A stretch of 64,000 nucleotides of DNA from the NCBI GenBank assembly GCA_029582165.1, contig CM055890.1:3018044-3082043 (forward strand), read 5' to 3'. Source of the stretch: Portulaca oleracea (taxonomy: Eukaryota; Streptophyta; Magnoliopsida; Caryophyllales; Portulacaceae). The first letter of the stretch is position 1. Every line of letters begins with the position of its first letter. Below are positions 1 to 10,619 of the stretch, one piece after another. Position numbers and translations under genes: made by a program. The notes beneath the pieces were generated by a model. The model was not told where the DNA came from and searched no databases. It saw only the letters and a list, made by a program, of their open reading frames with translations.

Positions 1-850
1 CTTGGTATTTCATTCGGTTCGATTGGTGTTGAAATTTGGAAGTTTGCTCTGTCTGATTTGTGTTTCTTCCCTTCCCCTGTTTTCGGTCAAGTGTAGTAGA
101 TATCAGGTTTCATATTTGCTTTCTTTCGTTTTCTTTTGCCTTTGGTCAATAGTTACTAGGTGTTCTTTTCTTTTCCTATTTATTTCGGTCAGTAGTGTAG
201 ATTTTGTTTTCTTTTTGTTTCTTCTGCTTTCGATTAATGGAGTCTATTAGGTAATAGTTTAGGGTTGAGTCAAGATTAGGGTTGGTTTTATTAGATTAGA
301 TTCAGTTTTCATTAGGAATCTGTTTAAGGTTTCGTTATGGAGTAATTTAATAGGGTTAGGGTCTTTTTGGGTCAGTTTGAATGTCTTAGGGTTTTGTTTA
401 GGGTTAGTCTGTTTCTTAAGGTTTTATTAGTTTAGCTACAAAACATCCAATCCAGCTTTTAGTGAGGAGGAGGGCTAAGGGTCACAAATTCCACTCTCAA
501 GTGGGGATTTGGGGATTCTTAGTAATCCAATTCATGATTTCTTGTTTGTTCGGGGGAAATCCAAGTAGATTGAAGATTAGTGAAGAAGTTAGTTCGAAGG
601 TATAATTTCTTACTTTATTTGATTTCATGCTTCTAATTGCTTTCTTAATTTCATGTTTTATTTCATGCTTTTATTGCTTTTCTTAATTCCATGTCTAGGT
701 TAGTTTTATTGCTTTCCTTTACATAATTTATCGCTTTCCGCAATTGAGAAAAACCCCAAACACAAACCGATTTCCCAAATCAAGCCTAACACCCATCCTT
801 GTGGATCGACAACCTTAACTCCTAAAACCACAAAAAATTACAACTGAACA
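1..850 (+). mobile_element. 3' part of an LTR; its element continues left of the window
   Basis: The last ~400 bases align by eye with the end of the element I LTR at 8740-9181: the same run of a GAGGAGGG block, TTTCTTGTTTGTTCG, AATCAAGCCTAACACCCATCC, and a terminus CTGAACA against CCGAACA. The sequence changes abruptly at 851 into Athila protease coding sequence, so 850 is the LTR edge; CTTGA follows and should be the target duplication, its partner lying off-window. The first 430 bases are T-rich with scattered TTAGGG words but no telomere array. It is a diverged relative of I, not the same family. Confidence 0.65.
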
Positions 851-1436
851 CTTGACATGCCCGAGGACTCCCACACTCAAATCATTTCGGGGAGATCTTT
901 CCTAGCTATTATAGGGTGTGTCATTGATGTATAATGTGGAAAGATAAAGTTTAGAATAGGGGAACATGAGCTTGAATTTGATCTATTCCCTGATGTTGTG
1001 CCACATGAAATTTCCCCTTGCTTTGGTGTTAGATGTGCTTGGTAATAAGAATGAGAATGTTGGTGAGGTTTTGTTTGAAGAAAATGTTGAGAATTTACGT
1101 GTTAAAGAGAATGATAAACTTGAAAAATCACATATTAATTTAGTTGAAAATCCCTATGGTTTTATTATTGATAAAGGCCATGAACTTGGTAATGTAAATG
1201 TGGGAATAAAAGAAATTTTGCCCCCACCTAACGTCATCAAGCACGTGGCTAATACTATTAACAACGGTATTTTTAGTGAGTTTTTTAGGTTTGATGATGG
1301 TGATTCCTCCATTTCTGAAGGAGGCGATGAGTTTGACCCAAACTGTAGGGTTAATTTGAAAATTTTTGAAGGTACTTTGGATATTGGAACTCCTAATGCC
1401 TTTGGCCATGGAGTTATTGATTACTCACCGGGTTGA
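851..1436 (+). pseudogene. Athila-type gag-protease C-terminal fragment
   Basis: The frame around 851-1030 matches the protease end of the intact-looking Athila ORF at 49010-49200: a GRPFLA-like block (here GRSFLA), GCVIDV, then GEHELEFDLF followed by a CCGV-like block. An in-frame stop directly follows GCVIDV near 930, and the rest reads open to 1436 as an acidic, poorly conserved tail. The motif GGGAGGCAACCCAAGC, also found after the second Athila ORF at 49530, lies just downstream (1478-1493). No gag, reverse transcriptase or integrase is left in this copy. The upstream part was separated by the LTR that ends at 850. Confidence 0.7.
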
Positions 1437-1931
1437 GAGGTACCTTGTCTAGCTTAGAACAATAAATAAAAGCTTCTGGGAGGCAACCCAAGCTTTTACG
1501 GTTTATTTTTCATTTTTAGGATTTTTCTAGATTTTTCTTTATTTTCCTTTAATTTATTTGATTTTTCTAGAATTTCAGGATTTCCCCCTTTTTTTTATTT
1601 TCTATAATTTTCTAGGATTTTTATTTTATTTTTCTTCAATTTTTTGGTATTAGTTTTAGAAAATAAAAAAAAAGAAATATAAAAAGTAGAAAAATTTGAA
1701 AAGTGAAAAAAGGAGAATTTGAGAAGAGAAAAAAAATGAAAGAGATTATGAAAAACAAAAGGAGAGGAAATAAAAGAATGAGAGTTTGAGAGGAGAAGAA
1801 GAGATGAAAAGAAAAAAAAAGAAGAGATGATGAGTCTTTAAAAAGAGAGGGAGAAAAGTGTTGAAAAGATAAAGAAATGGAAGAGGTGCCTGCAGCAAGA
1901 AGAATCGAATCCACGACCTACTAACAATTTG

Positions 1932-2045
1932 AGGCCACCACGGACCGTTCTGCTAGTGCCACGGTCCGTACTAGCTTCCAGAGGCTCAGTGTCCATCAGG
2001 TAAGTTCTCCATGGACTGTGGCATATCAACACGGACCGTAGTGCA
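1932..2045. repeat. Short inverted-repeat patch (ACGGACCGT / ACGGTCCGT)
   Basis: ACGGACCGT occurs, then its reverse complement ACGGTCCGT about 24 bases later, then further variants (CATGGACTGTGG, ACGGACCGTAG). It is GC-rich against AT-rich surroundings. It resembles in layout the palindrome islands in the LTRs described below, although here it is internal to an element. Confidence 0.6.
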
Positions 2046-2690
2046 CCCCAGTGCCCGATTCCTTTTTGAAATTTGAACACGGGCTCGTGTTTTTTCATTT
2101 ATAACTCGAGCTGCCCGTTTTACAGCCACGACTTCACATCCTCTTCTTCACCTCTTCCTCTTCTTCCTCATACTCCCTTCTCCTTCTCAACCTCCATAGT
2201 CAATTGCTTCCCATTTCTACATTCCTTCACCATTTTCTTCCAAATTTCTTTCTTTCTTCTCCATTTCACCTCTATTTCTAGATCCCTTCATCATTTCACA
2301 CTTCCATTCCACGATTCTCTCTCTTCCTCCATTTTCACACACTACCTCCATTGTTGTAAAAGCTTCAAAGCTTCCATTTTCTTTCTCCTTTGACTTGTAC
2401 AAGGTTCGCTTTCACTTATTTTGTTTATTTTGTTTATATTTATTTTTTTGTTACCGTTTTAGTTTTGTTTTAGCTTTGCTAATGTTGTTTAATTAGTGTA
2501 ATTTGATTTTTATTTACGGTTTTTATGTTATTTTCCTTGTTAGTTTTGTATTTTCTGTTGTATATAACATACGTTAGCTATTTTTCTTTTTACTTGCTGA
2601 TTTAGCTAACTTGTTGTAGTTTAGTGTTAGTTTTTAGATTTAGTTTCCTTAATTCTTTGTTTTAGCTAAGTGTTTGTTGCTTTAGTTAAG

Positions 2691-2698
2691 TATGTATG

Positions 2699-2728
<30 letters not shown>
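2691..2728. repeat. (TATG)n microsatellite
   Basis: About nine uninterrupted copies of a TATG tetranucleotide. Confidence 0.95.
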
Positions 2729-2729
<1 letters not shown>

Positions 2730-3031
2730 GTATATTAACTTTTATTTAGTTTTATCTTTGCTAACTTAATTCCTAATTTAGTCGCTAGCTTAGTTGTTTG
2801 CTAATTTAGTTGTTCATTTAGTTTTTAGTTAATGGTTAGCTTAGTTCCTCATTTTATATATATTAACTTTAATATTTTCACTTTCTAATGTTAGCTAGTG
2901 TCGCTTAGTTTAGTTTTCATTTTAAGTTAGATTAGTTTGATTTTTAGCTTTGTTAAATTTATTTAGTAGCTTAATTTTAGTGTTTATGTATGTTGAATAA
3001 TTTGTGTAAATTGGTTGTGTAAATGTAAAAG

Positions 3032-4231
3032 ATGGTTAGGAATTCCAGAGCTCAAGAACGACAAGTCTCTAGGAAGAGGAAATGAGGAGATACTAATAGA
3101 GGAAAACAAGAACAAACTTCAACTTCTGGGAACTTGAGAGGTAATAACCCTTTTCGCTTTAGTAACCTTGATGAAATTGCACTCTACCAAGTACTTAGTT
3201 AAAGAAATATAGTACCCACTAGGTATTTAGATTAACCTTTTCTGGAAACAACCGGTATGTCACATGACATTTCTTGGTTGTTAGAAAACAGTGGGCTACT
3301 TAATTTCTCCCTGATGAGGGAGCGGCGTATCGTTCTTTGACACTTGAATTTTTGAGCTCCCTTCACGTGGATTTGGCTACAGTAGATGGTAGGATTCAGT
3401 TTAGGTTGCTAGGTGATGAACATGCTTTCACATTATTAGAGTTTGCCCAAGTCTATTCTCTCCCTGAAATCTCCAATCCCGATCGGAGGGGAATTCCTCT
3501 TGACACTACGATTTGGAACCCAGTTGATTTTTTGCGGTTCCTAACCACTAGGGAGGATTACAACCTGAGCAATTCTAAGTGTACATTTTTCCGTAGCCCG
3601 ATTTTCCGGTATGCACCGCGAATTTTGTCTTGTTGCATATTTGGGAGGGGGGATAGTATTAACTTGATGGAGTTGCATGATATTTATGTGTTATAGGGTA
3701 TGTATTAAAATGAAGTAAATGTGAACCCCACAACTTTGCTTGCTTTCCATTTCGCTCATTTTGCTTCTCGTTCCTTTGGGAACATTGTTGTCGGTGGCTT
3801 AATAACTGTGACTGCTAGATATTTAGGGTGGGATCTCGTGGGTCATGATAATGACTTAGTGCTAGGGCCCGAGAGGTTAGATGCTAAAACAATTGAGGTT
3901 ATAAGAATGTGCAAGTGTCGGCCAGATGAGATTTATTAGAATTACCCGAACCATGTTGTGGTACGTTTACCCCATGAGTATTTGAGTATTGACCATCTAC
4001 CCAACATCCATTTTCCTTTCGGGAAATGATGATGCCCATCCAGCTACTCCACCAGCCCCTGAGGGTGGCAATGGTGGTGATGACTATGATGAGGTGGAAG
4101 AGTCTACCTTTGATTTGAGGTTTGACTCTATTATGGCCGCCCAAGCCTCTTTTCGTTCATATTGTGAGTCTAAGTTTGCATATATTCGGTCTTCCCGGAC
4201 TAGGTTAGAAGAAACCAAACCCAGATTCTAG
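3032..4231 (+). pseudogene. ATHILA ORF-1-like protein remnant
   Basis: Starting at ATG 3032 (MVRNSRAQER) a frame with several stops encodes recognisable ATHILA ORF-1 blocks: a LEFAQVYSLPE-like block (~3430), 'FLRFLTTREDYNLSNSKCTF', 'SPIFRYAPRIL', 'IFGRGDS', then in the next open piece (3721-3939) 'NPTTLLAFHFAHFASRSFG' and 'VVGGLITVTARYLG'. This protein lies downstream of gag-pol in Athila elements; its function is unsettled (sometimes called env-like). In-frame stops near 3100, 3694 and 3937 make this copy inactive. Confidence 0.65.
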
Positions 4232-4397
4232 ATTTATTACCAACATGCAAAATTGGCATCTCCATCAACCCTACCCTCCTTCTCCACCACCAAAACTGGT
4301 AGCAGCCCACAATCGACATACACCACCACCACCGAGCTCTGACTGTCCAAATACATCACATCCGTCCAGATGGAAGGTGAATCAAGGGTTGAGATTG

Positions 4398-5181
4398 AAG
4401 GAGGGAGATCACATTACATACGAAATCAGGATCTTTGAGAACCAAGATAAGAATCTTCTTTCTCTAAGTTCTTAAGGATCAAAGAAAGAATGAAAGATGA
4501 TAGAATTCAAAAGAACAATGGAAATATTACCAATGAACGATTGAATGAACGAATGATAGAATGGGATATGGCTTGAGAAACTCTTGAAGATATAGGCACA
4601 TCACTTCAAGAAGATCTTCAGCTCTTCCTATCACCAACCAAGCTAGCCAACCAAGGAATAGAAGAAGAGATTTGGCGATTCCCTAGAGGGAGAATCGTTT
4701 CTAGCAAAGCTAGAGAGAACTCAAAAGCATGTAGCCTTTAGAAGTTTGATTTGTATTCTTTGTGAATGATTGAATGAATGAATACAAGGGCCTCCCAAGG
4801 GGTCTATTTATAGTAGATTAGAACCCCCCTAGGCATGTACAATCAAGAATACAATGATCTCCTAGCTTACATCATCTATTACAAACATGACATCATAAAG
4901 AATCAAAATGTACATAGCTAGAAAGAAACATTGATATCTTCCTCAATTCTTCTCCAAACTTCAAGATTCAAAAACCATTGGGAAGCTCTTTTGATGTAGA
5001 ACATTCGGCTCTAGGGTGTCTTTCATAATAGCTTTATGGTTCTTGAGTTACAAAGCAAAGTATCCGATTGTACTTGATGAAATCTTCCATTAGTGAGAGG
5101 GATGTGAGTGATTGAAGCTCCTTTTCAATGTAAGCTTGTATTTGGTTCCCATGATGTGTATTTGGGACCAAATATACATCA
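4398..5181 (-). repeat. 3' LTR of element A
   Basis: Near identical to 16286-17064. In minus orientation it begins TGATGTATATTTGG at 5181. The opposite end diverges around 4398 (GATTGAAGGAGG in place of GGGATCAAAGG). The first ~148 bases are coding (integrase tail, stop at 5034). Confidence 0.85.
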
Positions 5182-7187
5182 TTCCCCCCTAGTTGAGAAG
5201 AGTTTGTCCTCAAACTAGGAAGTTCTTCTCTTCCATAGTATGGCTTAAGATCACTCACATTAAAGGTACAACTACCTTCACAGTCTTCACCAAGTTGTAG
5301 TTTGTAAGCATTATCACCAATCCTTTCCAAAACTTCACAAGGACCATCACCTGTAGGTGCTAGCTTCCCTTTCCTTTTTGAATGAAATCTTTCTTTCTTC
5401 AAGTGAATCCAAACAAAATCTCCCGGTTCAAATACAACCTTCTTCCTTGTTCTATTCACTCTACTTGCTACATCTTGTGTATACTTCAAGATTTTCTCAC
5501 GAACTTCCTCATGTAGCTTCTTAATCTCTTCCACCCTTTTTTTAACTTCAAAGCTAAACTTTGTTGTAGTAGAAATAGGTGTAAGATCCATAGGTTGGAG
5601 AGGATTCCTTCCATAAACCACTTGGAATGGTGACAAACCCGTGGCTTTACTTAGACTTCTATTGAAGGCAAATTCAGCATGACATAGAAGAGTATCCCAC
5701 CCTTTCTTGTCTTTACTAACCAATGCTCAAAGTAAAGCTCCCAAAGTACGATTTGTAACTTCTGTTTGTCCATCCGTTTGTGGATGACATGCGGTGCTAA
5801 ACTTCAATTTTGTACCAAGCTTCTTCCACAATGTTAGCCAAAAATGACTAAGGAACTTTGAATCTCTATCACTCACCATGGTCTTTGGAATACCATGTAA
5901 CTTCACTACTTCCTCAAAGTATAGATTTGCAACTTTAGTGGCATCATAGGTTGTATGGCATGGAATCAAGTGTGCCATCTTTGAAAACCTATCAACGGCA
6001 ACCATGATTGAATCCTTGCCTCTTTGAGTTCTTGGTAGACCCACAATGAAACCTAAACTCACATCTTCCCATGGACTATGTGGAATAGGTAATGGCGTGT
6101 ACAAGCCTTGTGGTAAGGCATGAGCTTTTGAGATATTGCAAGTATTACACCTCTTGATCATATGCTCAACATCTTCGATCATGCTAGGCCAAAAGTAATG
6201 CTCTTTCATCATCAAATAAGTCTTCTCTATACCAAAATGACCCGCCAATAATCCTCCATGGACTTCCATAATCAACAATTCACGAATGCTACTCTTTGGA
6301 ATACATAGTTGATTTCCCTTGAAAAGAAATCCATGCTCAATGTGATAGAGTTGGTGGGGATGCTTCTTGCAAAGCTCATAAACCTCCTTGAAATCTTCAT
6401 CATTCTCATATAACCCTTTAATATGTTCAAAACCAAGGACTCTTGAATCAAGAATATGAGTGAGTAAGTACCTTCTTGATAAAGCATCCGCTCCTTTGTT
6501 GAGATGTCCCGCCTTATGCTTTATCATGAAATGAAATGCTTGCATGTACTCAACCCATTTGGCATGTCTTGGATTAAGCTTATGTTGCCCTTGAATGAAC
6601 TTTAGAGCTTCATGATCACTATGTAGAATGAATTCACCACTTAGAAGATAGTGACGCCAATGCTCAAGAGCTCTTATAATTGCATAGAACTCTTTATCAT
6701 ATGTACTATGCTTCCTCTTGGCTTCATTCAACTTCTCACTAAAGAAAGAAATTGGACGACCTTCTTGAGATAGAACGGCTCCAATTCCAACTCCACTTGC
6801 ATCAACTTCAACTTCAAAGACTTTGTTAAAACAAGGTAATACAAGAATAGGTGCATGACATAATTTCTCCTTAATCAACTCGAATGCTTCGTTTGCACCC
6901 TTATTCCATAAGAACTCTTTCTTTTTTAACAATTCGGTCATAGGTGCAAGAATGGAGCTAAAATTCCTTATGAATCTTCTATAAAATGATGCTAAACCAT
7001 GGAAACTTTGTACCTCATGAGTAGATGTTGGTGTAGGCCACTCTTGAATAGCTTTCACCTTCTCCTTGTCGACTTGTATGCCTTCTTTTGAAAGAACATA
7101 TCCAAGGAACACAACCTTGGGTGAGAAAATGTGACACTTCTCCATGTTGGCGTAGAGTTGCTCCTTCTCCAAAATGTAAATGACCAA
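5034..7187 (-). pseudogene. Element A: RNase H and integrase, with tail running into the LTR
   Basis: The minus frame 7187-5727 starts inside the reverse transcriptase thumb/connection (LEKEQLYANMEKCHIF). RNase H follows ([37 protein letters not shown], holding its D-E-D residues), then an integrase zinc region (HFGIEKTYLMMKEHYFWPSM...CNTCN) and core. In the core, the usual first catalytic Asp of an 'MDF'-like motif is replaced (VSLGFIVGLP), while SDRD and TDGQTE keep the second Asp and the Glu. A frameshift at 5724-5726 leads to the C-terminal domain (5723-5034), which ends KPYYGREELPSLRTNSSQLG and then continues about 49 residues inside the LTR. Inactive copy. Confidence 0.85.
5182..5193 (-). 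other. Polypurine tract of element A
   Basis: TAGGGGGGAA on the minus strand directly abuts the LTR start TGATG. The preceding TTGAGGACAAACTCTTCTC is also found before the 3' LTR of element D. Confidence 0.8.
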
Positions 7188-7189
7188 CT

Positions 7190-7790
7190 CTAGATTTTCA
7201 CATGCTCTCTTTCACTTCTACTATACACAAGAATATCATCAAAGTAAACTACTACACACTTGGCAATAAGAGGCTTTAATACATGATTCATAAGACGCAT
7301 AAAGGTAGATGGTGCATTAGTGAGGCCAAATGACATGACAAGCCATTCATACAAGCCTTCTTTTATTTTGAATGTCGTTTTCCACTTTTCTCCTTCATGA
7401 ATGCGAATTTGATGATACCCACTTCTCAAATCAACTTTAGAGAACACAACACTCCCATGTAATTCATCAAGTAGATCTTCAAGTCAAGGTATTGGAAACC
7501 TATACTTGATTGTGATCTTGTTTATGGCACGACAATCCATACACATTCGTTAAGATCCATCTTTCTTTGGTACAAGCAAAACGGGAACGGCACATGGACT
7601 CATACTTTCACGCACCAAGCCTTTGGACAAAAGATTATCTACTTGCCTTTGTACTTCTTGTGCATCCTTTGGGTTCATTCGGTAAGCCGGTTTGTTGGGG
7701 AGTATTGACCCGGAACTAGATCAATCTTGTGCTCAATTTCTCTTCTTGGAGGCAATCCCCTTGGAATCTCTTTTGGGAACAAATGTTTGA
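7190..7790 (-). pseudogene. Element A: reverse transcriptase N-terminal half
   Basis: The minus strand encodes LFPKEIPRGLPPRREIEHKI directly at the element I insertion site, then a frame change, [25 protein letters not shown]-stop-RMCMDCRAIN, then [19 protein letters not shown] and the catalytic box [11 protein letters not shown] (~7230). The stop in the KKDGSW-like motif, another near 7490 and a frameshift around 7680 break it. The reading continues into the next piece after a stop at 7188. Confidence 0.85.
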
Positions 7791-8115
7791 TGTTCGGTCT
7801 CATTCCAAGCCGAATTTTATCTCCTTTATAGGGTGTTTGTGTTTATTTTAGCCCTTTGTATATATTAGATATAGTGATTTAGTGTTTTGTAGGAAAATAA
7901 GGAGTTAGAAGAAGTTTGGGCTTAATTGAAGGTTTTTAGGGAATTCCGAGCGATTTCCCGAGTCAAACCAAGTCAACCCGAGCCGAGAACTAAGTCAACC
8001 CGAGCCGAGAGCCGAGGCGAAACCAAAGCCGAAAATTCCATGTCAAGATTGGCGCAAAACAGGGGAACGGTACAGACTCAAAGGTTTGAAATACGTGTGC
8101 CTTCACTCTTTGGGT

Positions 8116-8233
8116 CATAACCCCTTCGTTACAACTACGATTGGTCTGACATTTTGGGAGCTTAAAGTATAGATCAAGAGCTTTCTATCGATATCTTACG
8201 GGTCCAAAACGGAGTTCGGATGAAGAAGTTATG
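8116..8233 (+). promoter_or_regulatory. Imperfect hairpin module in the element I LTR
   Basis: Arm 1, CATAACCCCTTCGTTACAAC..., at 8116-8142, and arm 2, ending GGATGAAGAAGTTATG, at 8208-8233, are inverted relatives at roughly three positions in four. Between them lies GAGCTTTCTATCGATAT. The same unit is at 13189-13296 and, on the minus strand, at 55629-55757. Role unknown; upstream promoter location. Confidence 0.55.
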
Positions 8234-8267
8234 CGCGTTTGAAGTCGGCAGGGAAAAGCTGCCCAGA

Positions 8268-8395
8268 ACAGTGACTCGCCCGAGTCATCTGCTGACTCGC
8301 CCGAGTCAAGCTTCTGGGGCAACAAAGACAGAGGCCAAGGGAGCGGGACAGAACACTGACTCGCCCGAGTCACTTATTGACTCGCCCGAGTCGCT
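8268..8395. repeat. Palindrome island (four copies of TGACTCG-CC-CGAGTCA)
   Basis: Four near-identical 16-mers with 7-base arms and a CC spacer, in two pairs separated by about 60 bases. TGACTC resembles the GCN4/bZIP half-site. It lies about 80 bases upstream of the TATA box. The second LTR copy (13335-13460) keeps all four. Confidence 0.85.
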
Positions 8396-9182
8396 CAAAT
8401 TTCTGCGGAAATCTACGAAGCTGATGCGCGTTTTGTTGAGTTAGTTTTAGGGTTTTGGGTTTAGTTCTCCTTCTTCTATAAATACCCAATATAATTCAGA
8501 ACTAATTATCATAGTTTTTATCTTTTAGCTTACCTTTTATTTAAGTTTTAGGAGTAGGATTAGATTAGATTTAATTGCTTTCTTTAATTGTTCTTCAATC
8601 TTTCTTTAAGTCTTCTTGCAATTGTTATTAAACTCTTCTTTCAAGTAATCTTATTGAAGTTTTACAAGCTTTCTCTCTCTCTTCCTCTCTCTCTCTCTCA
8701 ATTCTCCATTGATGTTTATTTCAAAAGCTTTCTAGGGTTAGCCAAATCAAATCCATCTTTTAGTGGGGAGGAGGGTCAAGGAATTCCAATTCTACTTCCT
8801 AGTGAGAATTTGGGAGATCCTTGGTAATCCAATCCATAATTTCTTGTTTGTTCGAGGGAAATTGCAAAAGTAGATTGAAGATTTGAAGTTTAGATCATCA
8901 AAGGTATAATCTCTTGTGCCTAATTTCATTATTAGTTTTATTGCTTTCTATTACATTGCTTTTTATTGCTTTCTTATTTCTTGTTCTTAATTGCTTTCAT
9001 CTTTTATTGCTTCCTTGACTATTATCATGTCTAGGTTAGTTTATTGCTTAATTTACATAATTTATAGCTTTCCGCACTGAGAAAAACCCCAACGCAAACC
9101 GACTACCTCAATCAAGCCTAAAACCCATCCCTTTGGACCGACAACCCTATCTTATAAAACCACAAAAATTACAACCGAACAA

Positions 9183-9200
9183 TGGCACCGTTGCCGGGGA
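9183..9200 (+). other. Primer-binding site of element I
   Basis: TGGCACCGTTGCCGGGGA, two bases after the LTR end; the form usual in Athila/Tat-lineage Ty3/gypsy elements. Confidence 0.85.
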
Positions 9201-9366
9201 TGGCGTTATTTGGTAGATTAGGTGATTGGTTTGTGTGTAAATAGATTTAATTGTATTCTTGGTTAAGCTAGAAAAATGTAGTCAAAAAAAAAATTGAATA
9301 TCGAAAAAAAAAGAGAAAAAAAATATAGAAAAAAAAATAGAAAAAGAAAAAAAATAGAAAAAAGAG

Positions 9367-10619
9367 ATGTCAAGTTTTAGCTTCCCTCAAAATGAGCAAG
9401 AATTATTTTGTGATTATCGTGATAGACTAAATAATTATCTTGCTTATTGGGCCCCTCATGGTTATATTTATTCTAATTGGGAAGTGTTAGTTGTTATTAA
9501 TGAGGGATTGAACTCCGAGACCCGTTCTCTTCTGAATTACGTTGGTTTCAATGTTGAAAATGAGTATCAGGTTTGGGAATTATTTGATTGGTTGTACATG
9601 GATACTCGCCAATTTGGGGAGACTTTTTATTCATCGGGTTCTTGTTTTGGTAATCCGTGTGCTCTTCATGCTCAATTGCACTATGAGAAACGTTATGTGA
9701 AAAACTCTTATGATCTTTCTCTATGTGATATTGTTGAGTCTCGTCATTTGTGTGTGTATTGTGAATCTCCATCTCATGATTCTGAATCTTGTATGGACAT
9801 TAGACTAAATAAAATTGGTGCTGAAATAGATGGTTTACAAGATAGGATGAATGAATGCATGCAAGAATTTGAACACGTGCTTAAACCTAGGGTAGAAACT
9901 TATCTTGCACAATTGGTTAGTTCGAATGTTGAAGTAGATCATTCGTCATCTTTGAGTCCTGAAATGCATGATGATTCTTCTCTGTATGATTATGATTATG
10001 ATGATGACTACTGTAATGGACATAGTTTTGTAAGGAGGATTAGTGATTCCTTAGCTCTAGCCCCACCTAGTGAGCATGAGGAAATTGTTGATTCTATGTG
10101 TGATGATGAAGAACTTGATGACAATATGCTTGATGATGAACCATTGTCCACACCGTTGTCCATGCTTTTGTGTGAAGAAAAAGTTGAGTTTATTGAATGC
10201 CATAATGCTTGTGATGAATTTGAACATGATCTTGTTGAGAGTGAAGTTGAATCCTGTGTGATTGAATATGTGCTAGATACTGACTTATTCACTTTCATTG
10301 AGAATCATTGCATAAGTGAGGCATTAGCTACCCTTTCTTGTGAATCCAATGATGTACGCATACTTGTGATGATGAACTTGAGTCTATGGGGATTGATCCT
10401 AAGTGTTTGAACTTGGTTTGTGACAATGATATTTTTGATGGTGATATGCTTTATGAGTCGTTGTTTGCATCCAAGTCGTTGCATGAAGAGGTTAAGGAAT
10501 GTGTTGTATTGTCCCCTCCCGTTGATTTGTATACCCAATCTCCATTTACGAGTCAATGGGAGGATCCATTTGTCATGTCTTCTTTCACTATGCCTAGGAA
10601 GTCTTGTACATTCTTGTAG
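9367..10619 (+). pseudogene. Diverged gag-like protein of element I
   Basis: ATG 9367 follows an A-rich leader (9280-9366). The first ~90 residues align loosely with the Athila gag at 47500-47720: 'CDYRDRLNNYLAYWAPHGY' against the YDAWERFKELLRQCPQHGF type, then 'INEGLNSETRSLLNYVGF' against a YNGVDDLLR...AAAGG type. A CX2CX4HX4C zinc knuckle (CVYCESPSHDSESC, about residue 137) follows, with the same spacing as Athila gag. The rest is very acidic with repeated DDE-rich words. The frame breaks at about 10360-10385 and continues in the next frame to 10619 (total about 418 residues). No protease or pol. A gag-only, possibly still nucleic-acid-binding protein is an inference. Confidence 0.55.

Larger units (their letters stand above)
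1437..3031 (+). mobile_element. Athila-like internal non-coding spacer
   Basis: No coding region is supported. It is AT- and T-rich, with three notable parts: an A/G-rich tract at 1655-1880, a GC-rich inverted-repeat patch at 1932-2045, and a CT-rich stretch at 2140-2395 that resembles a plant 5' leader and lies upstream of the ATHILA ORF-1 remnant. A reverse transcriptase/integrase region would be expected here in an autonomous element and is absent. Confidence 0.5.
7791..9181 (+). repeat. 5' LTR of element I
   Basis: 1391 bp. Order: TGTTCGG terminus, AT-rich start, GAGTCAA/GAGCCGAG repeats (7955-8020), imperfect hairpin (8116-8233), palindrome island (8268-8395), TATA box TATAAAT at 8477, CT-rich leader (8670-8705), and the end CCGAACA. 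Confidence 0.92.

Noticed and set aside
270..430. TTTAGGG/TTAGGG words suggesting interstitial telomere DNA (also 17520-17850)
   Set aside because: Words are scattered and not tandem; no run of two or more perfect units beyond chance in T/G-rich DNA.
8260..8400. CRISPR-like array from the repeated TGACTCGCCCGAGTCA
   Set aside because: Only four units, irregular spacing, no unique spacers of equal size, plant LTR context.
9548..10298. Antisense open frames in element I
   Set aside because: Shadows of the low-complexity acidic gag-like frame.
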